DNA of 64,000 bases from Streptomyces katrae. Its GTDB lineage: Bacteria > Actinomycetota > Actinomycetes > Streptomycetales > Streptomycetaceae. This document shows positions 44,274-51,557 of this stretch, one piece after another (positions within the stretch are counted from its first letter, which is position 1; each line of letters begins with the position of its first letter). The notes below the pieces were generated by a model that worked only from the letters and a program-made list of their open reading frames with translations, did no database searches and was not told the origin of the DNA. The stretch spans positions 2,232,001 through 2,296,000 of the forward strand of contig NZ_CP020042.1 of NCBI RefSeq assembly GCF_002028425.1, in the 5' to 3' direction. Position numbers and translations under genes: made by a program.

Positions 44274-45323
44274 TCAGCCGACGCGGACGCCGAACTGGAA
44301 GGGCATGTTGCTCATGGCCTCGTAGCGCACGCCGCCGGTGGGGTTGGAGGCGTGGAAGACCTGGCCGTTGCCGGCGTAGAGGCCGACGTGGTGCAGGTCG
44401 CTGTAGAAGAAGACGAGGTCGCCGGGCTGGAGCTCGTTGCGGCCGATGCGCGTGCCGTCGTTGACCTGGGTATAGGTGGTGCGGCTGATGCTGACGCCGG
44501 CCTGGGCGTAGGCCCACTGGGTCAGGCCCGAGCAGTCCCAGGAGTCGGGGCCGGTGTCGCCCATGTGGTAGGCGTCGCCCTCCTGGGTGATGGCGGCGGC
44601 GAGGGCGGCTCCGGCCCGGCCGGAGCCCTTGGCGGCACCGGACTTGGCGCCCCCGCCTCCGGCGGCCTTCGCGGAGGCCGCGCCGTCCTTGGCCGCGTCG
44701 CTCTTGAGTTCGCCGCGCTGCTCGGCGGTCAGGGTGTTGAGGAGGGCCTGGGCGTCGGCGAGCTTGCTCTGGGATGCGGCCTTCTGCTCGGCCAGCTCCT
44801 TGCGGACGGCGGCGAGGTCGGCGAGTTTGCCCGTGGCCTCCTGGCGCTTCTGCGCGAGGCTGCGCTGCTTGGCCTGGATCGCCGTGATCTGCTCGACCTG
44901 CTTGCCGCTCAACTGCTGGAGCGTGGAGGCCTTGTCGAGGTAGGTGTCCGGGTCGCCGGAGAGCAGGAGGGCCACGGTCGGGTCGATGCCCTCCCCGCGG
45001 TACTGGGCGGCGGCCATCGAACCGAGGGCGTTGCGCAGGGAGTTGACCTCGTCCTGGCCGCGCGCCACCTGGTCCTGGAGCTGTGCGATCTCCTTCTCCA
45101 GCTTGTCCTGCTGCTCCTTGGCCCCGTTGTACTTCTCCGTGGCCTGTTCGGACTCCTCGTAGAGGGCGTCGACCTTGGTCTTGACCTCGTCCTTGTTCGG
45201 CTTGTCCGGTGCGGGTGCGGCCATGGCCGACTGGGAGGAGAGGGCGACGGCCGCGGTGGCGAGGGCGGTGAAGACGCTCACGCGGGTGCGGGTCGGCGGC
45301 TTGGGTCGACGGTGGGACGCCAC
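44274..45323 (-). CDS. NlpC/P60 family cell-wall hydrolase (second of a pair)
   Basis: A 349-residue secreted protein with the same architecture as its neighbour: signal peptide VSVFTALATAAVALSSQSAMA, coiled coil (about residues 40-210, DEVNSLRNALGSMAAAQYRGEG...) and NlpC/P60 domain GDTGPDSWDCSGLTQWAY (Cys), LQPGDLVFFYSDLHHVGLYAGNGQVFHAS (His). The linker before the catalytic domain is Ala/Gly/Lys-rich. A conserved segment in both proteins (YLDKAS/AVLDRLSG) is typical of RipA-like endopeptidases. GTG 45323 is used. An MtrA-like direct repeat lies about 115 bases upstream. Confidence 0.92.
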   Translation of the reverse strand: MASHRRPKPPTRTRVSVFTALATAAVALSSQSAMAAPAPDKPNKDEVKTKVDALYEESEQATEKYNGAKEQQDKLEKEIAQLQDQVARGQDEVNSLRNALGSMAAAQYRGEGIDPTVALLLSGDPDTYLDKASTLQQLSGKQVEQITAIQAKQRSLAQKRQEATGKLADLAAVRKELAEQKAASQSKLADAQALLNTLTAEQRGELKSDAAKDGAASAKAAGGGGAKSGAAKGSGRAGAALAAAITQEGDAYHMGDTGPDSWDCSGLTQWAYAQAGVSISRTTYTQVNDGTRIGRNELQPGDLVFFYSDLHHVGLYAGNGQVFHASNPTGGVRYEAMSNMPFQFGVRVG

Positions 45324-45436
45324 GGACGCGAGCTCCTCCTTGCTGGAGCCGCCGAAGACGGTCGGGCACTCGGCAGCACGCCTCCGTCGACACCCCGAAT
45401 GAGTGACCTACCGAACGGAGGTTTGAGCAGACCCTA

Positions 45437-45453
45437 GTGACCCGTCTGTGATC
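45437..45453 (-). promoter_or_regulatory. MtrA-like direct repeat upstream of the NlpC/P60 gene
   Basis: GTGACC (45437-45442) and GTGATC (45448-45453) are spaced by five bases, close to the direct-repeat pattern reported for the response regulator MtrA, which controls NlpC/P60 hydrolases in actinobacteria. One base differs from the ideal second half, so the call is tentative. Confidence 0.3.
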
Positions 45454-45609
45454 ACTTCAAATCCCGGAACGTAAAAATCCGCCCGCCTGCCGGCTTCTTT
45501 ACCCGGCGCCCACGCTGCGTGCAGCCCCCTTGACGGTACGTCTCCCGGACGCACCGTCAATTCGGGCATCACGCACACTGGTCACATCAGAGGCACAAGC
45601 CGCCAAGCG

Positions 45610-46971
45610 CTACGAAACGCGCGCGAGCCGCTTGAGCAGCAATGCCGACGCCACGGGCCGGGCACCCGCCTTCGCCACCCCGTCGGCCACCTCGCGGTCG
45701 GTGGAGACCACGACCACCGGACGGCCCGGCGGCTCGGCCCGCACCAGCTGGCGGATCAACTCGTCCGCCGTCACACCGGCCTTGGAGAACAGCACCCGCA
45801 CCCCGCGCGGCGGCGCGAGCAGCACGGGCGCCGCCAGCTCCGCGCCGTCGAAGACGCACGTCATCTCGGCGCCGGTCTGCGCGGCCAGCATCGACAGGCC
45901 GCCCAGCAGCCGCAGCCGCTGCTTTTCCAGGGGCATCGTCGGATAGCCGGTCTTCGTCACGTTGTAGCCGTCGACCACCAGATGCGCCTGCGGCAACGCC
46001 AACAGCTGGTCCAGCAGCGCCGGATCGGTCTCCGACAAGGCCCGCGCCGCGATGTCCTTCGGGGTCATCCGGCCCGGCTCCACCGCGTCCACGGTGTCCG
46101 CGGGCCGCGTCGACACCGGCGGCAGCGCCAGCTCCCGGCGCAGCCCCGCCGCCGCGTCCAGCACCGTGTCCAGCAGCAGCCGCAGCCGCATGTCCTCGAC
46201 GCTGCGCCCCTCACGCGTGGCCCTGCGCGCGGTCTCCAGCGCCGACTCCGCCTCCGCCAGACGGGACTTCAGCCGGCGGGACTCGCTCTCGGCGGCGGCC
46301 ACCTGCGCGGCCGCCTCGGCGCGGATCCCGTCGATCTCGCCGCCGAGCTTGCGCAGCGCCGCCTCGCCCCGCTTGACGTCGCTCAGGGCGCTGCGCAGCT
46401 TGCGCTGAAGCGATTCGGCTTCCTTGCGCGCGAGCTCCAGATCGCCCCGCACCTGCTCACTGCCGCTGCGCTGCGCCTCCCGCAGCTGCGCCAGCTCCTC
46501 GCGCAGCCGCTCCAGCTCGCGCCGGTTTTCGTCGCCCACCCGCTCGGCGTCGGCGCGCTGCGCCTCCTCGCCCGCGGCGGCCACCAGCTTGACCCAGCCG
46601 GCCGGCCTCAGCACGTAGGCGGCGGCCGCCACGTCCAGCGGGTCCGCGGCGGCCGGCGGGGCACCCAACTCCAGTGCCCCGGACAGTTCCGGCTGCGCCT
46701 CGCGCACCTTCTCCGCCACCCGGCTGCGGAAGACCCCGTCGCTCTCCACGGCGGCGGCCATGGCGTTGCCGGCGAACTTGGCGCGCCGGGTCGGGGTGAA
46801 CCGGGCGTACTGGCGCAGCTGCGCGGGGAGGTCGGCGACCGTCAGGCCGCCGAAGGCGTCCGAGACGAGCGAGACGACCCGGCGCCGCACGCCTTCCGGC
46901 AGCGGGCGGTCGAGGACCTCCGCGGCGTCGCGGGCCGCGTCGGCCGGCCCGGCGCCGCTTGCTGGCTCCAC
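45610..46971 (-). CDS. NYN-domain (YacP-like) RNA-binding protein with coiled coil
   Basis: A 453-residue protein. The N-terminal 130 residues are a helical domain (LPEGVRRRVVSLVSDAFGGLTVADLPAQLRQYARFTPTRRAKFAG). A long coiled coil (about 135-260) is rich in Glu, Arg and Leu. The C-terminal domain, AHLVVDGYNVTKTGYPTMPLEKQRLRLLGGLSMLAAQTGAEMTCVFDGAE...VVSTDREVADGVAKAGA, is a NYN/YacP PIN-like nuclease fold with acidic active-site residues (DGYN, FDGAE, STDRE). It is probably an RNA-processing nuclease, as for Rae1/YacP in Bacillus. GTG 46971 is the start. It lies 43 bases from the small zinc-ribbon gene upstream. Confidence 0.88.
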   Translation of the reverse strand: MEPASGAGPADAARDAAEVLDRPLPEGVRRRVVSLVSDAFGGLTVADLPAQLRQYARFTPTRRAKFAGNAMAAAVESDGVFRSRVAEKVREAQPELSGALELGAPPAAADPLDVAAAAYVLRPAGWVKLVAAAGEEAQRADAERVGDENRRELERLREELAQLREAQRSGSEQVRGDLELARKEAESLQRKLRSALSDVKRGEAALRKLGGEIDGIRAEAAAQVAAAESESRRLKSRLAEAESALETARRATREGRSVEDMRLRLLLDTVLDAAAGLRRELALPPVSTRPADTVDAVEPGRMTPKDIAARALSETDPALLDQLLALPQAHLVVDGYNVTKTGYPTMPLEKQRLRLLGGLSMLAAQTGAEMTCVFDGAELAAPVLLAPPRGVRVLFSKAGVTADELIRQLVRAEPPGRPVVVVSTDREVADGVAKAGARPVASALLLKRLARVS

Positions 46972-47013
46972 AATCCGTCACCCCTACCGTGATCTACCGT
47001 GGGCCCGGCTCCG

Positions 47014-47256
47014 TCAGGAGTCGGCGCCCGGCCTGTCGACGAGCTCGATCTGGTCCACCGCGTTGCACCAGCGGCACCGGACCGACTCGATGGTCTCACT
47101 GACCACCTCGCGCTCCTCGACCTTGGGCTCCCCGGCAAGATCGAGGTGGACGTACTCCACGACCTTCGACGATCGGGTGACATCGAACCGCGTGAGGTTG
47201 CCGCACAGCGTGCAGCGCCACCGGGTGGTGTCGGTCGGCAGGGGAACCGTCGTCAT
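47014..47256 (-). CDS. small zinc-ribbon protein of unknown function
   Basis: An 80-residue protein with two CxxC pairs, WRCTLCGNLTRF (about residues 14-17) and VRCRWCNAVDQIEL (about 61-64), forming a likely zinc ribbon. The segment between (DVTRSSKVVEYVHLDLAGEPKVEEREVV) would form its beta strands. ATG 47256 has GAAGGAGAG about seven bases upstream; ATG 47283 is an alternative further out. It runs with the NYN-domain gene and may be cotranscribed with it. It could bind RNA or a protein partner. I know of no assigned function. Confidence 0.78.
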   Translation of the reverse strand: MTTVPLPTDTTRWRCTLCGNLTRFDVTRSSKVVEYVHLDLAGEPKVEEREVVSETIESVRCRWCNAVDQIELVDRPGADS

Positions 47257-47369
47257 CAGGCCGCTCTCTCCTTCGTAGCTCATTCAATTAAAGCCTTCCG
47301 CGGCGGTCTGCGGACCGCAGCACGTAACCCTACGGCCTGGCACCACCCTCAGGGGGGCCCGCCTGCGTC

Positions 47370-48104
47370 ATGCTCTGTCGCATGATCGTAAAGTGGCGGG
47401 CCGTCCGCGAGGCGGCGCGGGGCCCCGTGGTCACCTACGCGCTGATCGCGGGCTGCTGCGCGGCCTTCCTGACGAGCCCCGCTTCCGGCCTGAACCCCTC
47501 GTTCGGCTCGGGCGAGCGGCTGATGGCGACGGGGACGGCCTACTTCCGGCACTGGGGCGTGGTCCCGGACGAGCTCTTCTCCGGGGCCGCCCGCCCCCTG
47601 CTGACCCCGCTGACGGCGCTCTTCGTCCACGGCAGCTGGCTGCACCTGCTCGGGAACATGCTCTTCCTCTACGTCTTCGGCGCCATGACGGAGCAGCGGA
47701 TGGGCCGGCCGGCGTTCCTCGTCTTCTACCTCTGCACCGGTTACGTGGCCCTGGCCGTCTACGCGGCCGCCAACGCCTCCTCCGACCAGACCCTGGTCGG
47801 GGCGTCCGGCGCGATCTCGGCGGCGCTGGGGGCGTTCCTGTGCCTCTTCCCGCGGGCGCGGGTGACGAGCCTGTTCCCGTTCCTGCTGTTCCTGCCGCTG
47901 CGGTTCCCGGCGTGGCTCGTGCTGATGTTCTGGTTCGGGCTCCAGTGGCTGGCCGCGCACCGGGCCGGGAGCGGGCCGGGGGTGGCGTATCTGGCCCATG
48001 TCGTGGGCTTCTCGGTGGGGTTCTGCTACGCGTGGGCGCGATATCGCCGTACGACTAGAGTGAGGCGAACAGTCACTGCCGGCGAGGGAGACAGCCAACC
48101 GTGA
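47370..48104 (+). CDS. rhomboid-family intramembrane serine protease
   Basis: A 244-residue membrane protease with about six membrane segments. HGSWLHLLGNMLFLYVFG contains the conserved HxxGN, GASGAISAALGAF holds the catalytic Ser (GxSG), and AYLAHVVGFSVGFCYAWAR the catalytic His. MGRPAFLVFYLCTGYVA is the conserved L-loop-proximal segment. ATG 47370 is used; ATG 47382 is possible. Its TGA overlaps the GTG of the next gene, so they are translationally coupled. It is divergent from the zinc-ribbon gene. The substrates are unknown. Confidence 0.9.
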   Translation: MLCRMIVKWRAVREAARGPVVTYALIAGCCAAFLTSPASGLNPSFGSGERLMATGTAYFRHWGVVPDELFSGAARPLLTPLTALFVHGSWLHLLGNMLFLYVFGAMTEQRMGRPAFLVFYLCTGYVALAVYAAANASSDQTLVGASGAISAALGAFLCLFPRARVTSLFPFLLFLPLRFPAWLVLMFWFGLQWLAAHRAGSGPGVAYLAHVVGFSVGFCYAWARYRRTTRVRRTVTAGEGDSQP

Positions 48105-48382
48105 TCACCGCGATCGTGCTCATCAAGACCAGCGTGGACCGGATCCCCGAGATCGCCGAGTCCATCGCGCAGCTGGACAGTGTCAGCGAGGTCTACTCCG
48201 TCACCGGTACGTACGACCTGATCGCGCTGGTCCGCGTGGCCCGCCACGAGAACCTGGCGGACATCATCCCCGGCCGGATCAGCAAGATCCCGGGCGTCGA
48301 GGCCACGGACACGCACGTCGCGTTCCGCACGTACTCCCAGCACGACCTGGAAGCCGCCTTCGCCATCGGGCTCGACGCGTAG
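48101..48382 (+). CDS. stand-alone Lrp/AsnC ligand-binding (RAM) domain protein
   Basis: A 93-residue protein consisting only of the RAM domain of Lrp/AsnC regulators, without the DNA-binding helix-turn-helix. VITAIVLIKTSVDRIPEIAESIAQLDSVSEVYSVTGTYDLIALVRV and GVEATDTHVAFRTYSQHDLE fit the family. Such stand-alone domains form oligomers and bind amino acids. The start, GTG 48101, overlaps the rhomboid stop by four bases. A terminator follows at 48396. The role in the rhomboid operon is unknown. Confidence 0.9.
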   Translation: MITAIVLIKTSVDRIPEIAESIAQLDSVSEVYSVTGTYDLIALVRVARHENLADIIPGRISKIPGVEATDTHVAFRTYSQHDLEAAFAIGLDA

Positions 48383-48395
48383 GTTTCCGCCGCAC

Positions 48396-48449
48396 ACGCC
48401 GGCGGGGCCGGAATCGCCGCGCAGCGGCGGCATCCGGCCCCGCCGGCGT
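48396..48449. terminator. bidirectional terminator between the Lrp-type gene and the PLP enzyme gene
   Basis: A 17-base perfect stem (48396-48412 and 48433-48449) with an inner CGCCGC/GCGGCG hairpin (415-420 and 424-429 of 48 kb) lies between two convergent genes. Confidence 0.88.
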
Positions 48450-48480
48450 CTGAGGCGCGGGGTGCAAGGCCAGAGCCCCG

Positions 48481-49872
48481 CTACACCGCGGGGACGCAGC
48501 GGCCGTCCTCCGTGCGGTACTGCCACTTCGCGCCGGACGTCACCAGCTCCTTGACCGCCCGCACGAAGCGGTCCACGTGCTCGTCCGGGGTACCCGCCCC
48601 GAAGCTGACCCGGATCGCGTTCAGCGACCTCTCCCCCGGCGCCGCCTCCGGCGCCCCGCACTCGCCCTGGGCCTGCGGCTCGCTGCCGAGCAGGGTGCGG
48701 ACCAGCGGGTGGGCGCAGAACAGGCCGTCCCGGACGCCGATGCCGTACTCCGCGGACAGCGCCGCCGCGAAGTGCGAGCTGTTCCAGCCCTCGACCACGA
48801 ACGAGATGACGCCGACGCGCGGGGCGTCGTCCCCGAAGAGGGACAGGATCCGGACCTCGGGAACCTCCGCCAGGCCCTCGCGGACCTTGGCGATGAGGTG
48901 CCGCTCGCGGGCGACGAGGCCGTCGAAGCCGGCCTCCTGCAGTGCCCGGCAGGCGGAGGCGATGGAGTAGACGCCGATGACGTTCGGGGAGCCGGCCTCG
49001 TGGCGGGCGGCGGTGGTGTGCCACTCGACGTCGACGCCGCCGTCCTCACGGCGGGCCACCGTGCGGGAGGCGCCGCCCCCGGCGAGGTACGGCTCGGCCT
49101 CCTGGAGCCAGTCCGCGCGCCCGGCCAGCACACCCGAGCCGAAGGGGGCGTACAGCTTGTGCCCCGAGAAGGCCACCCAGTCCACGTCCAGCTCCCGCAC
49201 CGAGACGGGGTGGTGGGGCGCCAGCTGGGCGGCGTCCAGCACGATCCGCGCGCCGTGGGCGTGCGCGGCGGCGGCCAGCTCCTTGACCGGCCACAGCTCA
49301 CCGGTGACGTTGGAGGCGCCGGTCACGCAGACCAGGGCCGGGCCGTAGGGGTTGCGGTCGGCCAGCGCCCGCTCCAGGGTGGCGACGGCCTGGGCCGGGG
49401 TGCGCGGGGCGTCGAGGCAGGTGACCTGCGCGTCGCGCCAGGGCAGCAGCGAGGCGTGGTGCTCGGTCTCGAAGACGAAGACCTGGCAGTCGGCCGGGAG
49501 GACGGCGGCGAGCAGGTTGAGGGAGTCGGTGGTGGACCGGGTGAAGACCACCTGGTCGCCCGCGCGGCAGTCGAGGAACCCGGCGACGGTGGCCCGGCTC
49601 TGTTCGAAGAGGTCGGTGGAGAGCTGCGAGAGGTAGCCGGCGCCGCGGTGCACGCTGCCGTAGTACGGGGCGTACGCGGCCACGTCGTCCCAGACCCGCT
49701 GGAGCGCCGGGGCGCTGGCCGCGTAGTCCAGGGCCGCGTAGCCGACCTCGCCGCCGGTGACGAGCGGAACGGTGACGTCCCGGCCGAGGACGGCCAGCGG
49801 CTCGGCACAGCAGGGGTCGGCGGCGGCGGTGCGGGCGTCGGCGGTGGTGGCGGCGGTCAGGGATGCGGACAT
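48481..49872 (-). CDS. class V aminotransferase-fold PLP enzyme, cysteine-desulfurase-like
   Basis: A 463-residue PLP enzyme. The cofactor lysine is Lys239 in VAFSGHKLYAPFG, with IVLDAAQLAPHHPVSV before it. FTRSTTDSLNLLAAVL, FETEHHASLLPW and VTGASNVTGELWPV are the standard class V cofactor-pocket motifs. A cysteine in GLFCAHPLVRTLL near the C-terminus may be the sulfur-carrying residue. The 5' region holds a SAM-IV riboswitch, so expression should drop when SAM is plentiful. That points to a role in sulfur-amino-acid metabolism rather than general Fe-S assembly. GGGAG lies eight bases before ATG 49872. Confidence 0.88.
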   Translation of the reverse strand: MSASLTAATTADARTAAADPCCAEPLAVLGRDVTVPLVTGGEVGYAALDYAASAPALQRVWDDVAAYAPYYGSVHRGAGYLSQLSTDLFEQSRATVAGFLDCRAGDQVVFTRSTTDSLNLLAAVLPADCQVFVFETEHHASLLPWRDAQVTCLDAPRTPAQAVATLERALADRNPYGPALVCVTGASNVTGELWPVKELAAAAHAHGARIVLDAAQLAPHHPVSVRELDVDWVAFSGHKLYAPFGSGVLAGRADWLQEAEPYLAGGGASRTVARREDGGVDVEWHTTAARHEAGSPNVIGVYSIASACRALQEAGFDGLVARERHLIAKVREGLAEVPEVRILSLFGDDAPRVGVISFVVEGWNSSHFAAALSAEYGIGVRDGLFCAHPLVRTLLGSEPQAQGECGAPEAAPGERSLNAIRVSFGAGTPDEHVDRFVRAVKELVTSGAKWQYRTEDGRCVPAV

Positions 49873-50044
49873 GGCGGAATCTCCCGGCAGGCAGTGCTGA
49901 ATGGCTTCGGTGTGCCCGTACGCGGGTACGGCGGTGCGCGGATGCGGGGACCGGCCGTCAGGGGTACGGGAAGTGCCTCGGACGCGGTGCGGGTACGCGG
50001 AAGGGACCCTGTTTCCGAGGGGTGAAGTAGGGGCGGAGTCGCCC

Positions 50045-50065
50045 TATCGCATTCGCTTGCTCACG
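50045..50065 (-). CDS. very short upstream ORF (VSKRMR) in the PLP-enzyme leader
   Basis: GTG AGC AAG CGA ATG CGA TAG encodes six residues. CGAGGAG lies eight bases upstream, a good ribosome binding site. It sits between the SAM-IV riboswitch and the PLP-enzyme gene, in the transcript leader. The length and strong ribosome binding site suggest it is translated. Its effect on the downstream gene, for example by ribosome stalling or reinitiation, is inference. Confidence 0.45.
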
Positions 50066-50104
50066 GAAAACGCTCCTCGAGAGACCAGGACCCCTGGTGT
50101 CGAG

Positions 50105-50226
50105 GGATCCGCGCTTGCCGTAGACCTCGCTGCCTACGGCCTGGTCATCACCCGGGGCACCCCGCCACGGAAGGAGGGTTGCCGGACAGCAAGCCGGGGC
50201 CAAAACGCTGTCACTCGTGACCTTGG
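50105..50226 (-). promoter_or_regulatory. SAM-IV (S-adenosylmethionine) riboswitch
   Basis: On the minus strand the conserved actinobacterial SAM-IV core is present in order: GGTCACGAGTG (50224-50214), CCCCGGCTTGCTGTCCGG (about 50199-50182), CAACCCTCC, then CGTGGCGGGGTGCCCCGGG and TGATGACCAGG. The downstream pseudoknot stem region (GGCAGCGAGG..GGCAAGCGCGG) extends to about 50105. It lies about 230 bases before the PLP-enzyme start, on the same strand. Boundaries are approximate. Confidence 0.9.
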
Positions 50227-50261
50227 AGAGCATCCTGCCACAGGGTCCTCGGAACGCAAGA

Positions 50262-50286
50262 CCCCGGTCCACGATGTGGACCGGGG
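50262..50286 (-). terminator. terminator of trpD
   Basis: An 11-base perfect stem (50262-50272 and 50276-50286) with a GAT loop lies 27 bases beyond the stop of the minus-strand trpD and just upstream of the SAM-IV element. Confidence 0.85.
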
Positions 50287-50312
50287 CCGTGGCGTGAAAG
50301 AACCCGTCCGGG

Positions 50313-51377
50313 TCAGGCGTTGCTGGCCGCCACCCAGCGCTCCAGCGCGGCCCGGGCGGCGCCCGAGTCGATGGATTCGGCCGCACGGGCCATGCCCGCG
50401 GACAGCTCCTCCTCCAGCGAGCCCGTGCCCGGGTCCAGGGCGACCAGGGCAGACGCCGCGTTCAGCAGGACGGCGTCACGCACCGGGCCGGTCTCCCCCG
50501 CCAGCAGCCGGCGGGCCACGTCGGCGTTGTAGGAGGGGTCGCCGCCGCGCAGGGCGGAGATGTCGACGGTGTCGATGCCCACGTCGCGCGGGTCGAAGGC
50601 GTGCTCGGTGATCCGGCCGTCGCGCACCCACCACACCCGGGAGGTGCCGGTGGTGGTCAGCTCGTCCAGGCCGTCGTCGCCGCGGAAGACGAGGGCGGAG
50701 GTGTTCCGCTCGGCGAGGACCCCGGCCATGATCGGGGCCAGCCGGCCGTCCGCGACGCCGACCGCCTGGGCCGTGACCCGGGCCGGGTTGGTGAGCGGGC
50801 CGAGGCCGTTGAAGGCGGTGCGGACTCCGAGGTCGCGGCGGGCCGAGGCCGCGTACCGCAGGGCGGGGTGGAAGACGACCGCCGCGCAGAAGGTGATGCC
50901 GGCCTCCTCGGCGACCTCCGCCACCCGCTTCGGGGTCAGGCCCAGGTTGACGCCGAGCTTCTCCAGGACGTCCGATGAGCCGCTGGCGGAGGAGGCGGCC
51001 CGGTTGCCGTGCTTGACGACCTTCGCGCCCGCGCCGGCGGCGACGATGGCGGACATGGTGGAGATGTTGACGGTCTTGGCGCCGTCGCCGCCGGTGCCGA
51101 CGATGTCCACGGTCCGCCCGGGCACCTCGATCAGGTTGGCGTGTGCGTACATCGTCCGGACCAGGCCCGTGTACTCCTGCACGGTCTCGCCCTTGGCCCG
51201 CAGGGCCACCGCGAAGCCCGCGATCTGCGCGTCGGTGGCCTCGCCGAGCATGATCCGCTCCATGGCCCAGGCCGTGTCGTCGGCCACCAGGTCCCGCCCT
51301 TCGAGCAGGGCCTCCAGAATGCCCGGCCAGCTGCGGGCCGCCACGCTGTCGCCGCCTGCCGGGGTCGCAACGTTCAT
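50313..51377 (-). CDS. trpD: anthranilate phosphoribosyltransferase
   Basis: A 354-residue enzyme that transfers phosphoribose from PRPP to anthranilate, the second step of tryptophan synthesis. The N-terminal helices contain [33 protein letters not shown]-binding motifs are [28 protein letters not shown] and [54 protein letters not shown] is the anthranilate-site segment. ATG 51377 has AGGAG seven bases upstream. It is unlinked to the fused TrpE/G gene 33 kb away and stands alone between the qcr operon and the SAM-IV gene. Confidence 0.96.
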   Translation of the reverse strand: MNVATPAGGDSVAARSWPGILEALLEGRDLVADDTAWAMERIMLGEATDAQIAGFAVALRAKGETVQEYTGLVRTMYAHANLIEVPGRTVDIVGTGGDGAKTVNISTMSAIVAAGAGAKVVKHGNRAASSASGSSDVLEKLGVNLGLTPKRVAEVAEEAGITFCAAVVFHPALRYAASARRDLGVRTAFNGLGPLTNPARVTAQAVGVADGRLAPIMAGVLAERNTSALVFRGDDGLDELTTTGTSRVWWVRDGRITEHAFDPRDVGIDTVDISALRGGDPSYNADVARRLLAGETGPVRDAVLLNAASALVALDPGTGSLEEELSAGMARAAESIDSGAARAALERWVAASNA

Positions 51378-51466
51378 GGTCAGCTCCTGCTGCTCGTCGG
51401 GTCTTGCGATGTCGGGGCCCACGCCTGATGGGAAGGATCTCAGCCTATCCAGCCCCGGAGACGGCA

Positions 51467-51501
51467 ATGAGCCCCCGTCCAGACACTGGACGGGGGCTCA
51501 T
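51467..51501 (-). terminator. terminator of the qcr operon
   Basis: A 16-base perfect stem (51467-51482 and 51486-51501) with an ACA loop extends further with a single bulge (CGGCA/GCCG). It lies about 60 bases beyond the qcrB stop. Confidence 0.9.
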
Positions 51502-51557
51502 GCCGTGGCGACACCAGGATCGACCGGAATCAATCCCTCAAGCGGTAGTGCCGGAGA

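Noticed and set aside
44031..45609. Cyclic di-AMP (ydaO-type) riboswitch before the NlpC/P60 genes
   Set aside because: Such elements are common before cell-wall hydrolase genes in Streptomyces, so I looked for the conserved ydaO sequence blocks, but they are not present in either upstream region.
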